From NCBI RefSeq assembly GCF_000376945.1, contig NZ_AQXU01000014.1, forward strand, positions 1-64,000: 64,000 nucleotides of DNA, written 5' to 3'. The stretch comes from Leeia oryzae DSM 17879 (GTDB lineage Bacteria > Pseudomonadota > Gammaproteobacteria > Burkholderiales > Leeiaceae). Position 1 is the first letter of the stretch, and each line of letters opens with the position of its first letter. The notes beneath the pieces were generated by a model, which worked only from the letters and a program-made list of their open reading frames with translations, had not been told where the DNA came from and ran no database searches. Both the position numbers and the translations under genes were made by a program. This document shows, in pieces, positions 36,251 through 47,429 of this stretch.

Positions 36251-37036
36251 ATGTCTTCTACCTTGATAGCCCATCAGGTTCATAAAACCTATCCCTCGCC
36301 CAGAGGCACTGTCCATGCACTGGAAAATGTCTCGGTCAGTATCCGGCAGGGCGATTTTGTGGTGGCGCTGGGCGCCTCTGGCTGCGGCAAGAGTACTTTG
36401 CTGTCGTTGCTGGCTGGCTTCCAGTTCCCCTCTGCAGGCCGAATCGCCGTAGACGGTCAGGTAGTGAGCGGGCCGGGTGCAGACCGAGGCGTGGTGTTTC
36501 AGGACGATGCCCTGTTTCCGTGGCTGTCGGTGCTGGATAACGTGGCCTTTGGCCTGACGCTGCAGGGGATATCGAAGGCAGAGAAGCAAGCCCGGGCGCG
36601 TACGGTGCTGGCTCAGGTCGGGCTGGCGGGGTTCGAGCAACACCGAATCAGCGAGATTTCCGGCGGTATGCGTCAGCGGGTAGGACTGGCCAGGGCGCTG
36701 GCGGCCAATCCGTCCTGGCTGCTGATGGATGAACCCCTGGGGGCGCTGGATGCTTTGACCCGGGAGCAGATGCAGACGCTGGTGCTGGATGTCTGGCGGG
36801 ATACCGGCAAGGGCATTTTCCTGATTACCCACAGTATCGAAGAAGCAGTGCTGATGTCGACGGAGCTGCTGATTTTCTCGCCCCGGCCGGGGCGGATTGT
36901 CGCCCGGCACGAGTATGACTTTGCGCGGCGCTACGCCAATGGCGAGAGTGCCCGCAGCATCAAGCAGGACCCGGCCTTTGCCATTGCCAAAAGCCAGGTG
37001 CTGGATGACATCATTCAACAAACGGAGTACGCATGA
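36251..37036 (+). CDS. tauB: Taurine ABC transporter ATPase
   Basis: A 261-residue ABC ATPase. Walker A is GASGCGKST (about 45-53), the Q loop lies in [13 protein letters not shown], the signature is [15 protein letters not shown], and Walker B is [12 protein letters not shown]. It powers taurine import with TauA and TauC. Its stop overlaps the tauC start as ATGA. Confidence 0.94.
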   Translation: MSSTLIAHQVHKTYPSPRGTVHALENVSVSIRQGDFVVALGASGCGKSTLLSLLAGFQFPSAGRIAVDGQVVSGPGADRGVVFQDDALFPWLSVLDNVAFGLTLQGISKAEKQARARTVLAQVGLAGFEQHRISEISGGMRQRVGLARALAANPSWLLMDEPLGALDALTREQMQTLVLDVWRDTGKGIFLITHSIEEAVLMSTELLIFSPRPGRIVARHEYDFARRYANGESARSIKQDPAFAIAKSQVLDDIIQQTEYA

Positions 37037-37893
37037 GCATTCTGCTGGAAGACCCGTCTCTTTATGAGAACCCGCACGTTCCGCAGGTTTCCGACGAGCG
37101 ATCGTTACTGGCCCGGTTGCAGGCATTCCTGAGCATCAAGGCTGTGGTCAGCAGCCTGACCCTGCTAACCGTGCTGGCGGCCTGGTGGCTGGTGACGGTG
37201 TTCGGGGTGATCCCGGACATCCTGTTGCCCTCGCCTTGGGCCGTGTTCAAGCGGCTAGGCGACCTGGCCCGCAACGGGTTTATGGATGTCACGCTATGGG
37301 CGCATCTGCAAGCCAGCCTGTTCCGGATTGGCGCTGCCTTGGGCCTGGCGCTGGTGACAGCGGTGCCCGCCGGGTTGTTCATGGGGCTGAGCCGGGTAGG
37401 GCGCGGCATCCTGGACCCGCTGATCGAATTTTACCGGCCCATCCCGCCATTGGCCTACCTACCCCTGATGGTGATCTGGTTTGGCATTGGCGAACTCTCC
37501 AAAGTGTTGCTGATCTACTTTGCGATTTTTGCCCCGCTTGCCATTGCCACTGCCAGCGGCGTCGGGCGCGTGTCGGACACCCGCCGTCAGGCCGCCTTGT
37601 CTCTGGGCGCATCCCGCTGGCAATTGCTGCGGCATGTGGTGTTGCCCAGTGCCTTGCCGGACGTGCTCACCGGGCTGCGCATCGCACTGGGGGCGGGCTG
37701 GTCCACCCTGGTGGCGGCAGAGCTGATCGCCGCCACCGAGGGACTGGGGTTCATGGTGCATGCGGCGTCCAAGTTTTTGGTCACCGATGTGGTGATAGCC
37801 GGCATTCTGGTCATTGCCTCCATCGCGCTGGTGCTGGAGCTCGGCTTGCGCACCCTCCAGGCCCGACTAACCCCCTGGCAAAACGAGTTATGA
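37033..37893 (+). CDS. tauC: Taurine ABC transporter permease
   Basis: A 286-residue permease with a cytoplasmic N-terminus and about six membrane helices. The ATPase-coupling loop is [19 protein letters not shown], with the EAA-like glycine. [19 protein letters not shown] is characteristic of the SsuC/TauC group. It overlaps tauB by 4 bp and is followed by tauD after 36 bp. Confidence 0.94.
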   Translation: MSILLEDPSLYENPHVPQVSDERSLLARLQAFLSIKAVVSSLTLLTVLAAWWLVTVFGVIPDILLPSPWAVFKRLGDLARNGFMDVTLWAHLQASLFRIGAALGLALVTAVPAGLFMGLSRVGRGILDPLIEFYRPIPPLAYLPLMVIWFGIGELSKVLLIYFAIFAPLAIATASGVGRVSDTRRQAALSLGASRWQLLRHVVLPSALPDVLTGLRIALGAGWSTLVAAELIAATEGLGFMVHAASKFLVTDVVIAGILVIASIALVLELGLRTLQARLTPWQNEL

Positions 37894-37929
37894 GGCCATT
37901 TTTATCCGCATCATTCACAGGAAAACATC

Positions 37930-38766
37930 ATGAGTGAATTACACGTGACAAGACTGACCCCCGCACTGGGGGCCGAGGTCAGCGGCTTGAGCCTGGCGGC
38001 GCCGTTAACCGAATCCCTGAAGCAGGACATTGCCCGGCTGCTGGTCGAACATCAGGTGCTGTTTTTCCGTAATCAGCCCATCACCGACCGGCAGCAGCGC
38101 GATTTTGCCGCCAGCTTCGGCAAGCTGCATATTCATCCAATCTACCCGCAAGTACCGGACGAGCCAGAAATCATGATTCTGGATACCCATGGCGATAACC
38201 CGCCGGATGCCATTCACTGGCACTCCGATGTGTCTTGTATCGAGACACCGCCACTGGGGGCGATACTGGCTGCCAAGCAGTTGCCACCCCTTGGTGGCGA
38301 TACCGTATGGGCCAGTGCAACCGCGGCATACGATGCCTTGTCAGAGTCCTTCAAGCAGCTGATTGCCCCGTTGACGGCCGTGCACGATTTTACCCATTCG
38401 TTTCCGGAAGACCGTTATGCCATTACGCCCCGGCAGCGTGAGCAATGGGACAAAGCCAAGGCGGCCAACCCGCCCGTGATACATCCGGTGGTGCGCACGC
38501 ATCCGGTCAGCGGCAAGAAGGCTATCTTCGTGAATGAAGATTTCACACGTCGTATCGTAGGGCTGCCCGAAGCAGAAAGTCGTGCCATCTTGCAGTTCCT
38601 CTACCAGCACGTTGCAAAGGCCAACTTTACTGTCCGCTGGCGCTGGCAGCCGAATGATGTCGTGTTCTGGGATAACCGGATTACCCAGCACATTGCGGTG
38701 GACGACTACCTGCCGCATCGGCGCATCATGCATCGGGCCACCATTCTGGGAGACAAGCCGTTCTGA
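37930..38766 (+). CDS. tauD: Taurine dioxygenase
   Basis: A 278-residue Fe(II)/2-oxoglutarate dioxygenase that hydroxylates taurine, releasing sulfite and aminoacetaldehyde. The iron facial triad is visible as H-x-D in HWHSDVSC (about residue 97-99) and the distal His in TQHIAVDDY. The 2-oxoglutarate Arg lies in HRRIMHRATI. It is the last gene of the tau operon and is closed by a terminator. Confidence 0.95.
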   Translation: MSELHVTRLTPALGAEVSGLSLAAPLTESLKQDIARLLVEHQVLFFRNQPITDRQQRDFAASFGKLHIHPIYPQVPDEPEIMILDTHGDNPPDAIHWHSDVSCIETPPLGAILAAKQLPPLGGDTVWASATAAYDALSESFKQLIAPLTAVHDFTHSFPEDRYAITPRQREQWDKAKAANPPVIHPVVRTHPVSGKKAIFVNEDFTRRIVGLPEAESRAILQFLYQHVAKANFTVRWRWQPNDVVFWDNRITQHIAVDDYLPHRRIMHRATILGDKPF

Positions 38767-38788
38767 TCCGTCTGCAAGCGCCTCATTC

Positions 38789-38826
38789 ACCCCACACACA
38801 GGCAACTGGTGTGGGGTTTTTTATTG
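38789..38826 (+). terminator. Terminator of the tauABCD operon
   Basis: The stem CCCCACAC with complement GTGTGGGG has an 11-nt loop and is followed by TTTTTTA. Confidence 0.88.
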
Positions 38827-38962
38827 ACCAATATATTCTATTTTGATCTATAAAAATTATTTTATATTCTTTTTGTTTTTATTTGCGGATGGGTACACTG
38901 GCCTCACTGAATTTAACCACTGACTGAATTAAACAAACCAAACCCATCAAGGAGCCGTACTC

Positions 38963-39958
38963 ATGTTCAAGAAGTCTCTGATTGCCCTGACGCTGTCTGC
39001 CCTGATTACCCCGGCGTTTGCCGATGTGTCGCTGCTGAATGTTTCCTACGATCCGACCCGCGAGCTGTATCAGGACGTCAACAAGGCATTTGCTGACAAA
39101 TGGAAAAAAGACACCGGCGAAACCATCACCCTCAAGGCCTCGCATGGTGGCTCCGGCAAACAGGCCCGTTCGGTGATTGATGGTCTGGAGGCCGACGTGG
39201 TCACACTGGCACTGGCGCAAGACATCAATGAAATTGCCGACAAAGGCAACTTGCTGCCCGCCAACTGGCAAAGCCGTTTGCCAAACAACAGTACCCCTTA
39301 CTACTCCACCATCGTGTTTCTGGTGAAAAAAGGCAACCCGAAAGGCATCAAGGACTGGGGCGACCTGATCAAGCCGGGCGTACAGGTAATTACCCCGAAC
39401 CCGAAAACCTCGGGCGGCGCCCGCTGGAACTATCTGGCCGCCTGGGGCTGGGCATTGCAACAGAACAAGGGTGATCAGGCCAAAGCCAAGGCATTCGTAA
39501 CTGAATTGTTCAAGCACGTGCCGGTGCTGGATTCTGGCGCTCGCGGTGCCACCACCACGTTTGTGGAAAAAGGCGTGGGTGACGTGCTGATTGCCTGGGA
39601 GAACGAAGCCCTGCTGTCACTGAAAGAGCTGGAGCCGGGCAAGTTCGAGATTGTCGCCCCGAGCGAGAGCATTCTGGCAGAACCACCGGTGGCAGTGGTC
39701 GACAAAAACGTGGACAAGCACGGCACCCGCAAGCAAGCCGAAGCATATCTGAAGTTCCTGTACACCCCGCAAGGGCAAGACCTGATCGGTCAAAACTACT
39801 ACCGCCCGCGTGATGCTGCCGCCGTGGCCAAATATGCCAAGCAGTTCCCGAAGGTGAAACTGTTTACCTTGGGTGAATTCTTTGGTGACTGGCCAAAAGC
39901 GACCAAGGCTCACTTTGCCGATGGTGGCAGTTTTGACCAGATTTACCAGCCAAAATAA
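38963..39958 (+). CDS. sbp: Periplasmic sulfate-binding protein
   Basis: A 331-residue Sbp/CysP-family protein with a short signal peptide ([10 protein letters not shown]). It has the family start [60 protein letters not shown] and a C-terminal YYRPRD. It delivers sulfate or thiosulfate to the CysTWA importer. No cysT, cysW or cysA is adjacent, so the core must lie elsewhere. Position beside tau and the SulP gene suggests common control by sulfur supply. AAGGAG precedes the ATG. Confidence 0.93.
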   Translation: MFKKSLIALTLSALITPAFADVSLLNVSYDPTRELYQDVNKAFADKWKKDTGETITLKASHGGSGKQARSVIDGLEADVVTLALAQDINEIADKGNLLPANWQSRLPNNSTPYYSTIVFLVKKGNPKGIKDWGDLIKPGVQVITPNPKTSGGARWNYLAAWGWALQQNKGDQAKAKAFVTELFKHVPVLDSGARGATTTFVEKGVGDVLIAWENEALLSLKELEPGKFEIVAPSESILAEPPVAVVDKNVDKHGTRKQAEAYLKFLYTPQGQDLIGQNYYRPRDAAAVAKYAKQFPKVKLFTLGEFFGDWPKATKAHFADGGSFDQIYQPK

Positions 39959-39994
39959 TCATCCGCATGGTGAATGCGCCCACGATACGCAGAC

Positions 39995-40031
39995 AAACCC
40001 GGGTAGCAGATATGCTACCCGGGTTTTTTAC
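39995..40031 (+). terminator. Terminator after sbp
   Basis: A 14-bp stem (AAACCCGGGTAGCA and its complement) has a GATA loop and a T6 tail. Confidence 0.92.
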
Positions 40032-40213
40032 ATGGGCAGAAACTGAATGTCCAGTCATCACCTCAAGCCCGAATGTGACAGCACTGGCCGAAAACAGTCG
40101 CAAGCGAGGCAAGAGGCCGTAGAGTCGGCGCCATTCCTTGCCAAACCTTACTTGTGCTGCTCAAATGCTTTCCCTATACTGAAATCAAATCAATTCTCAG
40201 TTCGGGATGTCCG

Positions 40214-43200
40214 ATGCACCCAACCCCGATGCCGCAGGACGAGTTTATCCGCCTGGAGGCTCTCCGTAACCTGCACGTACTGGATACAATGCCCGAAGCG
40301 GCATTTGATGCCCTGGTACAAACCGCAGCCACGATTTGCGGCACCCCTGTTTCTCTGGTCAGCCTCATCGATGCAGACCGTCAATGGTTCAAGGCCAACA
40401 AAGGCCTGGAAGGCGTGACCGAAACGCCAAGAGACATTTCTTTTTGTACCCATGCCATCGGGCAGCAAGACATTTACGAAGTGCAGGATGCCTTGCAGAA
40501 CCCGCTGTTTGCCAATAATCCGCTGGTGACCCAAAGCCCGTTCATCCGCTTTTATGCAGGTGCGCCCATCCGTTTGAGCAACGGTGCTGCAGTCGGCACC
40601 CTGTGCATCATCGACCAGAAACCTGGTCACCTGACCGATCAGCAAAAAGACCTGCTGCGCCATCTGGCGACCGTGGCGGCCAGCTTGCTGGAAGGCCGCC
40701 GTGCCATGCGGGAGCAAGAGCAGCTGCTGGCAGAGCGGCAGCAAGCCGAACAGGCACTGGAGCAAGAGCGCCAGCGCCTGACCTATGCGCTGGACAGTGC
40801 GCGCGCAGGCACCTGGGAGTGGAACCCCCAGACCGGCGAAACCCGGTTCAATGCGCAATGGGCCCACATGCTGGGTATGACGCTGGACGAAGTGCTGGCG
40901 ATGTCCTCTCGCGCCTGGGATGACCTGATTCATCCGGATGACATGCCGCATGTCATCACAGAAATCGAAAAACACCTCGCCGGCAAGACAGATACTTATC
41001 AATGCGAGTTTAGGATTCATCACAAAGAAGGTCGTTGGATCTGGGTACTGGACCAGGGACAGGTCATGTCCTGGACGCCGGATGGTCGTCCCGAGTGGAT
41101 GTATGGCATCCAGCAAAACATCACGGACAGACGGCATCAGGAAGACGCGCTGCGCAAGAGCCAGACCTTCCTCGATCGGACTGGCCGTCTGGCCAGCGTC
41201 GGCGGCTGGGAGTTTGACGCGCAGAGTTACGAGCTGATCTGGTCTGATGAAACCTGCCGTTTGCACGGGGTAGAACCCGGTTACCAGCCGATTCTGGACG
41301 AAGCCATCGATTTCTTCGAGCCCAAAGCGCGCCCCGTGTTTCGCCAGGCACTGGAAAACAGCCTGATGACCGGCGAAGGCTGGGATCTGGAACTCCCCAT
41401 GTTGCCGATTAACGGTAAACCGATGTGGGCACGGGTGGTGGGTTCAGTCGAATACGATGAAGACAAGCGGACGCGGGTCGTGGGGGCCTTTCAGGACGTC
41501 ACCGATCGCGTCATGCAGCGGCAGGATATCGAAGAAGCCCGAGACCGTATCCGGCTGGCGACCGATAGCGGCCAGATCGGCATCTGGGAGTTCGACCTCG
41601 CCACCGAATCGGTTATTTGGGACCACTGGGTATACCGCCTGTTTGGCGTGACAGAACAGCCCGGCATGTCTGCGGATGACCACTGGCGCCAACGGCTGCA
41701 TCCTGACGACCTGCCCAAGATCGAAAAAGAAAAATTCGATGCCATCGCCGAGGGCCGGGATCTGGACAGCGAATTCCGGGTGATCTGGCCGGATGGCAGC
41801 CTGCACCATATACGTACCCGGGCGCGCTCGTACCGGGATGCAGAGGGGAACATCGTCCGCCTGATCGGTGCCAACTGGGACGTGACGGATCTGCGGCAGC
41901 TGGCGTCAGAACTTGCTACCCAGCACGAATTATTGCGTGTGACCTTGCAATCCATTGCCGATGCGGTCATCACCACCGATGTGCACCAGAATATCCGCTG
42001 GCTCAACCCGGTGGCCGAGCAGCTCACCGGCTGGAGCAACCAGGAGGCCGAAGGCCAGCCGCTGGACCATGTGTTCAAGATTGCCAATGAAAAAACCCGG
42101 CAGCCTATCGCCAACCCGGTCGCCATCTGCCTGGCACAGGGGCAGCAGGTTGGCAGCAGTCATCACCATGCCATGCTGATTTCACGGTTCGGCGCCGAAT
42201 TCGGCATCGAGGATTCCGCTTCCCCGATTCGCACCGAGTCGGGCGACTTGCTGGGCGTGGTGCTGGTGTTCCGGGACGTGACCGAACAACGTCGCCTGTC
42301 CAGCGAAATGACTTTCCGCGCCACCCATGACCCGCTGACGGGACTGATCAACCGCACCGAATTCGAATCCACCCTGCAGCAGTTCTTGTCCAGAGCGCAA
42401 GAAGAGCACAGCGAACACGCGCTGATGTATATCGATCTGGATCAGTTCAAACTGGTCAACGATGCCTGCGGGCATGCGGTTGGTGACCTGTTGCTGCAGC
42501 AGGTCAGCAAACTGCTGGAAGATACCATCCGCTCGCGCGACATTCTGGCGCGCCTGGGCGGTGACGAATTTGCTGTCATTCTGGAATACTGCCCGGCCGA
42601 GCAGGCCCAGCGGGTCGCACAGCAGATCTGCGACCGGATGGAGAAATTCCGCTTCATCCATGACCAGCATCGCTTCCGCATCGGCACCAGCATCGGGCTT
42701 GTCCCGATCGACGACCGCTGGCTATCCATTGCCACGCTGCTGCAAGCGGCAGACACCTCGTGCTATGCCGCCAAGGAAGCCGGTCGCAACCGGGTTCACG
42801 TCTGGTTTGATTCTGACCAGCAACTGCAATCCCGTCATGGAGAAATGCAATGGGCAACCCGCATCGAGCAGGCGCTGGATGAAGACCGCTTTGTGTTGAT
42901 GGCACAACGCATCGAACCGCTGCACTGCGAGTCTCAAGGCATCCATGCCGAGGTACTGCTGAGGCTGGTGGATACGGATGGCAAACTGATTTTGCCAGGG
43001 GCGTTTTTTCCGGCTGCAGAGCGTTTTCACCTGACCTCGCGGATAGACCGCTGGGTATTGGCCCATGCTCTGGCGTGGCTGCGTTCGGTCAAGCATCTCG
43101 ACAGCATCGACATGATATCGGTCAACTTGTCTGGCCAGTCGGTCGGTGACCGGGCGTTTCACCATCTCGCCAATGAAATGCTGCACGAGGCCGGCCCGGA

Positions 43201-43615
43201 TTTATGCAAACGGTTGTGTTTCGAGATTACCGAAACCGCTGCCATCACCAATCTGGCCGATGCCGCCCATTTCATCAAGCATGCCCGTTCGCTGAACGTT
43301 CGCATCGCGCTGGATGATTTCGGTGCCGGCGCATCCTCGTTCGGTTATCTGAAGATGCTGACCATTGATTACCTGAAAATCGACGGCCAGTTCATCCGCA
43401 ATCTGGAAAACGACGCACTGGATGACGTGACCGTGCACTGCTTTGTGCAAGTTGCCAGCACCATCGGGGTCAAAACGGTGGCCGAGTTTGTCGACAAGGC
43501 CGCCACGCTGTCCCGCCTCAAGGAAATCGGTGTCGACTATGCACAAGGGTTCCTGCTGCATAAACCGGAGCCGATCCATGCCCTGCTAAAGCCCTGGAAG
43601 CGTCCCGAGGTCTAG
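40214..43615 (+). CDS. GAF-PAS(x4)-GGDEF-EAL signalling protein
   Basis: A 1133-residue soluble c-di-GMP protein. ATG 40214 is the best start; ATG 40229 is possible. A GAF domain occupies about 15-165 (ISFCTHAIGQ, then YAGAPIRLSNGAAVGTLCIID). Four PAS-type domains follow, starting near 195, 325, 445 and 575. GGDEF spans about 705-870 with RLGGDEFAVIL and an intact YIDLDQFKLVND. EAL spans about 885-1130 with AEVLLRL in place of EALLR, FEITETA and LDDFGAGASSF, and KIDGQFI. Both catalytic halves look usable, although the EAL signature reads EVL. No membrane segment is visible, so it senses cytoplasmic signals. It has its own transcription unit. Confidence 0.93.
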   Translation: MHPTPMPQDEFIRLEALRNLHVLDTMPEAAFDALVQTAATICGTPVSLVSLIDADRQWFKANKGLEGVTETPRDISFCTHAIGQQDIYEVQDALQNPLFANNPLVTQSPFIRFYAGAPIRLSNGAAVGTLCIIDQKPGHLTDQQKDLLRHLATVAASLLEGRRAMREQEQLLAERQQAEQALEQERQRLTYALDSARAGTWEWNPQTGETRFNAQWAHMLGMTLDEVLAMSSRAWDDLIHPDDMPHVITEIEKHLAGKTDTYQCEFRIHHKEGRWIWVLDQGQVMSWTPDGRPEWMYGIQQNITDRRHQEDALRKSQTFLDRTGRLASVGGWEFDAQSYELIWSDETCRLHGVEPGYQPILDEAIDFFEPKARPVFRQALENSLMTGEGWDLELPMLPINGKPMWARVVGSVEYDEDKRTRVVGAFQDVTDRVMQRQDIEEARDRIRLATDSGQIGIWEFDLATESVIWDHWVYRLFGVTEQPGMSADDHWRQRLHPDDLPKIEKEKFDAIAEGRDLDSEFRVIWPDGSLHHIRTRARSYRDAEGNIVRLIGANWDVTDLRQLASELATQHELLRVTLQSIADAVITTDVHQNIRWLNPVAEQLTGWSNQEAEGQPLDHVFKIANEKTRQPIANPVAICLAQGQQVGSSHHHAMLISRFGAEFGIEDSASPIRTESGDLLGVVLVFRDVTEQRRLSSEMTFRATHDPLTGLINRTEFESTLQQFLSRAQEEHSEHALMYIDLDQFKLVNDACGHAVGDLLLQQVSKLLEDTIRSRDILARLGGDEFAVILEYCPAEQAQRVAQQICDRMEKFRFIHDQHRFRIGTSIGLVPIDDRWLSIATLLQAADTSCYAAKEAGRNRVHVWFDSDQQLQSRHGEMQWATRIEQALDEDRFVLMAQRIEPLHCESQGIHAEVLLRLVDTDGKLILPGAFFPAAERFHLTSRIDRWVLAHALAWLRSVKHLDSIDMISVNLSGQSVGDRAFHHLANEMLHEAGPDLCKRLCFEITETAAITNLADAAHFIKHARSLNVRIALDDFGAGASSFGYLKMLTIDYLKIDGQFIRNLENDALDDVTVHCFVQVASTIGVKTVAEFVDKAATLSRLKEIGVDYAQGFLLHKPEPIHALLKPWKRPEV

Positions 43616-43660
43616 GTGCCGTGACACGTGACAGAAGCACCATTCCGGTGGTTGACCCAT

Positions 43661-43700
43661 AAAAAACCCACGCACAGCATTGGCTGGCGTGGTTTTTTTA
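43661..43700. terminator. Bidirectional terminator between the EAL gene and ppsR
   Basis: The stem AACCCACGC paired with GCGTGGTT is flanked by A residues on the left and T residues on the right, so it can stop both convergent transcripts. Confidence 0.88.
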
Positions 43701-43723
43701 TGGGGTGGATGCGGCAAACGGGG

Positions 43724-44551
43724 TCAGAACAGCCGTCTTGCCAGACCGGCAGAGTGCACAATGGTACTCGCCAGTTCTTCCACCGATTTGTGCGTGGTAT
43801 CCAGATACGGAATCCGCTCGCGGCGCATCAGTGACTCGGCCTCCGCCAGTTCAAAACGGCAATTGTCGAGGGACGCATACTTGCTGTCCGGTTTGCGTTC
43901 GCGACGGATCTGCTGCAAGCGGTCTGGATGAATGGTCAGCCCGAACAGCTTGTTACGGAATGGCTGCAGACGGGTTGGCAGTTTCTGGCTGTCGAAGTCT
44001 TCCGGTACCAGCGGATAATTGGCCGCCTTGATGCCGTAATGCAGTGCCAGATACAGGCAAGTAGGCGTTTTGCCAGAGCGGGAGACACCCACCAGAATCA
44101 CGTCGGCATCTTCGTAGAACTTGGTGGATGCGCCGTCATCACTGTTCATGGTGAAGTTCACTGCATCAATCCGCGTGTTGTATTCCTCGTTGTTATCAAT
44201 CGCATGGCTCTTGCCCATGGTGTGCGAGGACATCATGCCCAGTTCCTGCTCCAGCGGGTCGATGAACTTCTCGAAAAAATCCATGTGCAGCGCATTGTTA
44301 CGCTGACGCAAGGCGTTGCGGATGGATGCATCCACCATGGTAGAGAAGACGATCGGACGCGTGTCGCTTTCCAGACAGATTTCTGCCAGATTCTGAGCCA
44401 CCTGCTGCGCTTTTTCGACACTGTCGATAAACGGCAACGTGGTGCGCTGGAATTCGATGCCTTCGAACTGGGTCAAAAGACTGTGGCCCAGAACTTCGGC
44501 CGTGATACCGGTGCGGTCAGAAACAAAAAAGACTTTACGTCTGGAAGACAT
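43724..44551 (-). CDS. ppsR: PEP synthase regulatory protein (kinase/pyrophosphorylase)
   Basis: A 275-residue DUF299 protein that inactivates PEP synthase by ADP-dependent threonine phosphorylation and reverses it with phosphate. ATG 44551 (MSSRRKVFFVSDRTGITAE) is used; an upstream extension is not family-like. The P-loop is GVSRSGKTPTC (about residues 150-160), with an IDNNEEYNTRIDAVNF segment before it. It is divergent from ppsA, its target, which is the common arrangement. Confidence 0.95.
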   Translation of the reverse strand: MSSRRKVFFVSDRTGITAEVLGHSLLTQFEGIEFQRTTLPFIDSVEKAQQVAQNLAEICLESDTRPIVFSTMVDASIRNALRQRNNALHMDFFEKFIDPLEQELGMMSSHTMGKSHAIDNNEEYNTRIDAVNFTMNSDDGASTKFYEDADVILVGVSRSGKTPTCLYLALHYGIKAANYPLVPEDFDSQKLPTRLQPFRNKLFGLTIHPDRLQQIRRERKPDSKYASLDNCRFELAEAESLMRRERIPYLDTTHKSVEELASTIVHSAGLARRLF

Positions 44552-44884
44552 GATCTCATCCAAGGGGAGAAAAGAAACACAGATTATAGCCAGTATTTTG
44601 ATGGCTAAGAATCGAAACAAAACATCAAGAGATCAAATACATAGCCCATGTTACCGCAGTTACACAAAATTACCTTGTTTTTGTGTAGGTAAAAAACTTT
44701 TTCATTTTTTTGTACATATTTTCGCCCTGTTAGGCGCACTTGAAAAACGAAACACGGTAGAATGCGGACATTAAATAGCACCCCTGTTAGCAAGAGGTGT
44801 GTTTTGTCTATGGCGAAACGCATTTCGGCATGCGGATGGCAGTGCTATAGCCGGTTTTAAACGTAAATCAACGGGAAATCGACG
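44552..44884. promoter_or_regulatory. 333-bp divergent control region of ppsR and ppsA
   Basis: No gene is visible. The middle (44630-44720) is very AT-rich and includes an inverted repeat, ACACAAAA with TTTTGTGT, at about 44664-44686. The ppsA side has a TAGAAT sequence near 44757 that could be a -10 element, without a clear -35 at normal distance. Both genes' promoters must lie here. Confidence 0.5.
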
Positions 44885-47269
44885 ATGTCGCAAAATGTAG
44901 TTTGGTTTGAGCACCTCCGGATGACGGATGTTGAGAGTGTTGGCGGTAAGAACGCTTCTCTGGGTGAAATGATCAGCCAGTTGGCTGGTGCGGGTGTACG
45001 TGTACCGGGTGGCTTTGCTACCACAGCAGAAGCTTTTCGTCAGTTTCTGACAGAAAGCGGCCTGACAGACCGTATCAACAAGGCACTGGATGAACTGAAT
45101 GTTGACGATGTAGCGACGCTGGTCAAAGTCGGTGCAGAAATCCGTCAATGGGTGATTGATGCACCATTGCCTGCTGCGCTGGAAAAAGAAATCCATGAAG
45201 CGTATGCAAAAATGGAAGCAGAATCCGGTTCTGCCATTTGCGTGGCTGTCCGTTCTTCTGCCACTGCAGAAGACTTGCCAGACGCTTCTTTTGCTGGCCA
45301 GCAAGAAACCTTCCTGAACATTTCCGGCATCGAGCACGTACTGACCGCCATCAAGCACGTGTTTGCTTCCCTGTACAATGACCGCGCCATTTCTTACCGT
45401 GTGCACAAAGGCTTTGCCCACGCTGACGTTGCCCTGTCTGCTGGTATCCAGCGCATGGTTCGCTCAGACAAAGGTGCTGCCGGTGTGATGTTTACCCTGG
45501 ATACCGAATCCGGTTTTGACAAAGCAGTTTTCCTGACCTCTTCTTATGGTCTGGGCGAAACCGTGGTGCAGGGCGCAGTGAACCCTGACGAATTCTACGT
45601 CTACAAACCAAACCTGGAAGCCGGTCTTCCAGCCATTTTGCGCCGTAACATCGGTTCCAAACTGATCAAGATGGAATTTGCCGACAAAGCAGAAACCGGC
45701 CGTTCTGTCCGTACGGTCGATGTGCCTCTGGCAGATCGCAGCAAATTCTCTATCACCGATGCAGACGTCAACGAACTGTCCCGTTTTGCCCTGATCATTG
45801 AGAAACACTACGGTCGTCCAATGGACATCGAGTGGGGCAAAGACGGTATCGATGGCAAGCTGTACATCCTGCAAGCCCGTCCTGAAACCGTGAAGTCTCA
45901 GGAAGGTCGTGTGGAAACCCTGCGCCGTTACCGCCTGAATAACCGCTCTGAAGTGCTGGCTTCCGGCCGTGCGATCGGTCAGAAAGTGGGCAAGGGTGTG
46001 GTTCGCCTGATCAAGGACGCCTCCGAGATGGATCACGTCAAGGAAGGCGACGTACTGGTAACCGACATGACCGACCCGGATTGGGAACCGGTCATGAAGC
46101 GTGCTGCTGCCATTGTGACCAACCGTGGTGGTCGTACCTGCCACGCCGCGATTATCGCGCGTGAACTGGGTATCCCTGCCGTGGTAGGTTGTGGCGATGC
46201 AACCGACCTGTTGTCCGAAGGCCAGGAAGTGACCGTGTCTTGTGCCGAAGGCGACACCGGTAACATCTACGCCGGCCTGCTGGATATCGAGATCATCGAT
46301 CTGGCGCTGGACAGCATGCCAAAATCTCCAGTCAAGCTGATGATGAACGTGGGTAACCCAGAGCTGGCATTCGACTTCAGCCAGCTGCCTAACGAAGGTG
46401 TGGGTCTGGCGCGTCTGGAATTCATCATCAACCGCATGATCGGTGTTCACCCGAAAGCCCTGCTGGCGTATCCTAACCTGCCTTGGGACCTGAAAGCCCA
46501 GGTAGAAGAGCGCATTGCCGGCTACGCTTCTGCTGTAGACTTCTACGTTGAAAAACTGGTGGAAGGTATCGCCAGCATTGGTGCCGCATTTGCCCCTAAA
46601 AAGGTGATCGTGCGTATGTCTGACTTCAAGTCAAACGAATACGCCAACCTGATCGGTGGTACCAACTACGAGCCACATGAAGAAAACCCGATGATCGGTT
46701 TCCGTGGCGCATCCCGCTACATTTCTACCGATTTCCGTGACTGCTTCGAGCTGGAATGTCGTGCGCTCAAGCGTGTACGCGATGAAATGGGCCTGACCAA
46801 CGTTGAAGTCATGATCCCGTTTGTCCGTACCGTTGGCGAAGCAGCCAAAGTGGTCGAGCTGCTGAAAGAAAACGGTCTGGAGCGCGGCAAGAACGGCCTG
46901 CGTCTGATCATGATGTGCGAGATTCCTTCAAATGCCATTCTGGCTGAGCAGTTCCTGGAATACTTTGATGGCTTCTCTATCGGCTCTAACGACATGACCC
47001 AGCTGACACTGGCACTGGACCGTGATTCTGGCGGCCCGATTGCCAGCCTGTTTGACGAGCGTAATGATGCCGTGAAAGCCATGTTGTCCATGGCCATTAC
47101 CGCATGCCGCAAGCACAACAAATACATCGGTATTTGTGGCCAGGGCCCGTCAGACCATCCTGATCTGGCCAAGTGGCTGGTAGAACAAGGTATCGAAACC
47201 GTATCCCTGAATCCGGATACCGTGGTTGAAACCTGGATCTATCTGGCAAAAGAACTGGGCACCAAATAA
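44885..47269 (+). CDS. ppsA: Phosphoenolpyruvate synthase
   Basis: A 794-residue PEP synthase making PEP, AMP and phosphate from pyruvate and ATP for gluconeogenesis. The N-terminal ATP-grasp domain begins [12 protein letters not shown]. The phospho-histidine domain has [21 protein letters not shown] (catalytic His in TCHA, about residue 420). The C-terminal TIM barrel carries [17 protein letters not shown] and [12 protein letters not shown]. This fits growth on C2/C3 or amino-acid-type substrates such as betaine-derived pyruvate or serine. A strong terminator follows. Confidence 0.97.
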   Translation: MSQNVVWFEHLRMTDVESVGGKNASLGEMISQLAGAGVRVPGGFATTAEAFRQFLTESGLTDRINKALDELNVDDVATLVKVGAEIRQWVIDAPLPAALEKEIHEAYAKMEAESGSAICVAVRSSATAEDLPDASFAGQQETFLNISGIEHVLTAIKHVFASLYNDRAISYRVHKGFAHADVALSAGIQRMVRSDKGAAGVMFTLDTESGFDKAVFLTSSYGLGETVVQGAVNPDEFYVYKPNLEAGLPAILRRNIGSKLIKMEFADKAETGRSVRTVDVPLADRSKFSITDADVNELSRFALIIEKHYGRPMDIEWGKDGIDGKLYILQARPETVKSQEGRVETLRRYRLNNRSEVLASGRAIGQKVGKGVVRLIKDASEMDHVKEGDVLVTDMTDPDWEPVMKRAAAIVTNRGGRTCHAAIIARELGIPAVVGCGDATDLLSEGQEVTVSCAEGDTGNIYAGLLDIEIIDLALDSMPKSPVKLMMNVGNPELAFDFSQLPNEGVGLARLEFIINRMIGVHPKALLAYPNLPWDLKAQVEERIAGYASAVDFYVEKLVEGIASIGAAFAPKKVIVRMSDFKSNEYANLIGGTNYEPHEENPMIGFRGASRYISTDFRDCFELECRALKRVRDEMGLTNVEVMIPFVRTVGEAAKVVELLKENGLERGKNGLRLIMMCEIPSNAILAEQFLEYFDGFSIGSNDMTQLTLALDRDSGGPIASLFDERNDAVKAMLSMAITACRKHNKYIGICGQGPSDHPDLAKWLVEQGIETVSLNPDTVVETWIYLAKELGTK

Positions 47270-47290
47270 ACCTTCACGGGTTTACTGCCT

Positions 47291-47329
47291 AAAAAATCCC
47301 CGGGTGCTCACAGCCCCGGGGATTTTTTT
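47291..47329 (+). terminator. Terminator of ppsA
   Basis: A stem built on ATCCCCGGG with CCCGGGGAT has A residues before and seven T residues after. Confidence 0.92.
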
Positions 47330-47378
47330 GTCTGTTGACGGTAGCAGCAGCTGTACAAATCGCGCTACCAGCAAACAA

Positions 47379-47411
47379 TAAAAAAGGAGACTCGTGGTCT
47401 CCTTTTTTATT
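47379..47411. terminator. Bidirectional terminator after the Lys/Ala-rich gene
   Basis: The stem AAAAAAGGAGAC and its complement has a 5-nt loop. It lies just past the stop of the minus-strand gene at 47430 and could also back up the ppsA terminator. Confidence 0.85.
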
Positions 47412-47429
47412 GTGGCAGGAATGTACGTA

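Noticed and set aside
45464-46450. 328-codon open frame opposite ppsA
   Set aside because: Shadow of a fully recognisable PEP synthase.
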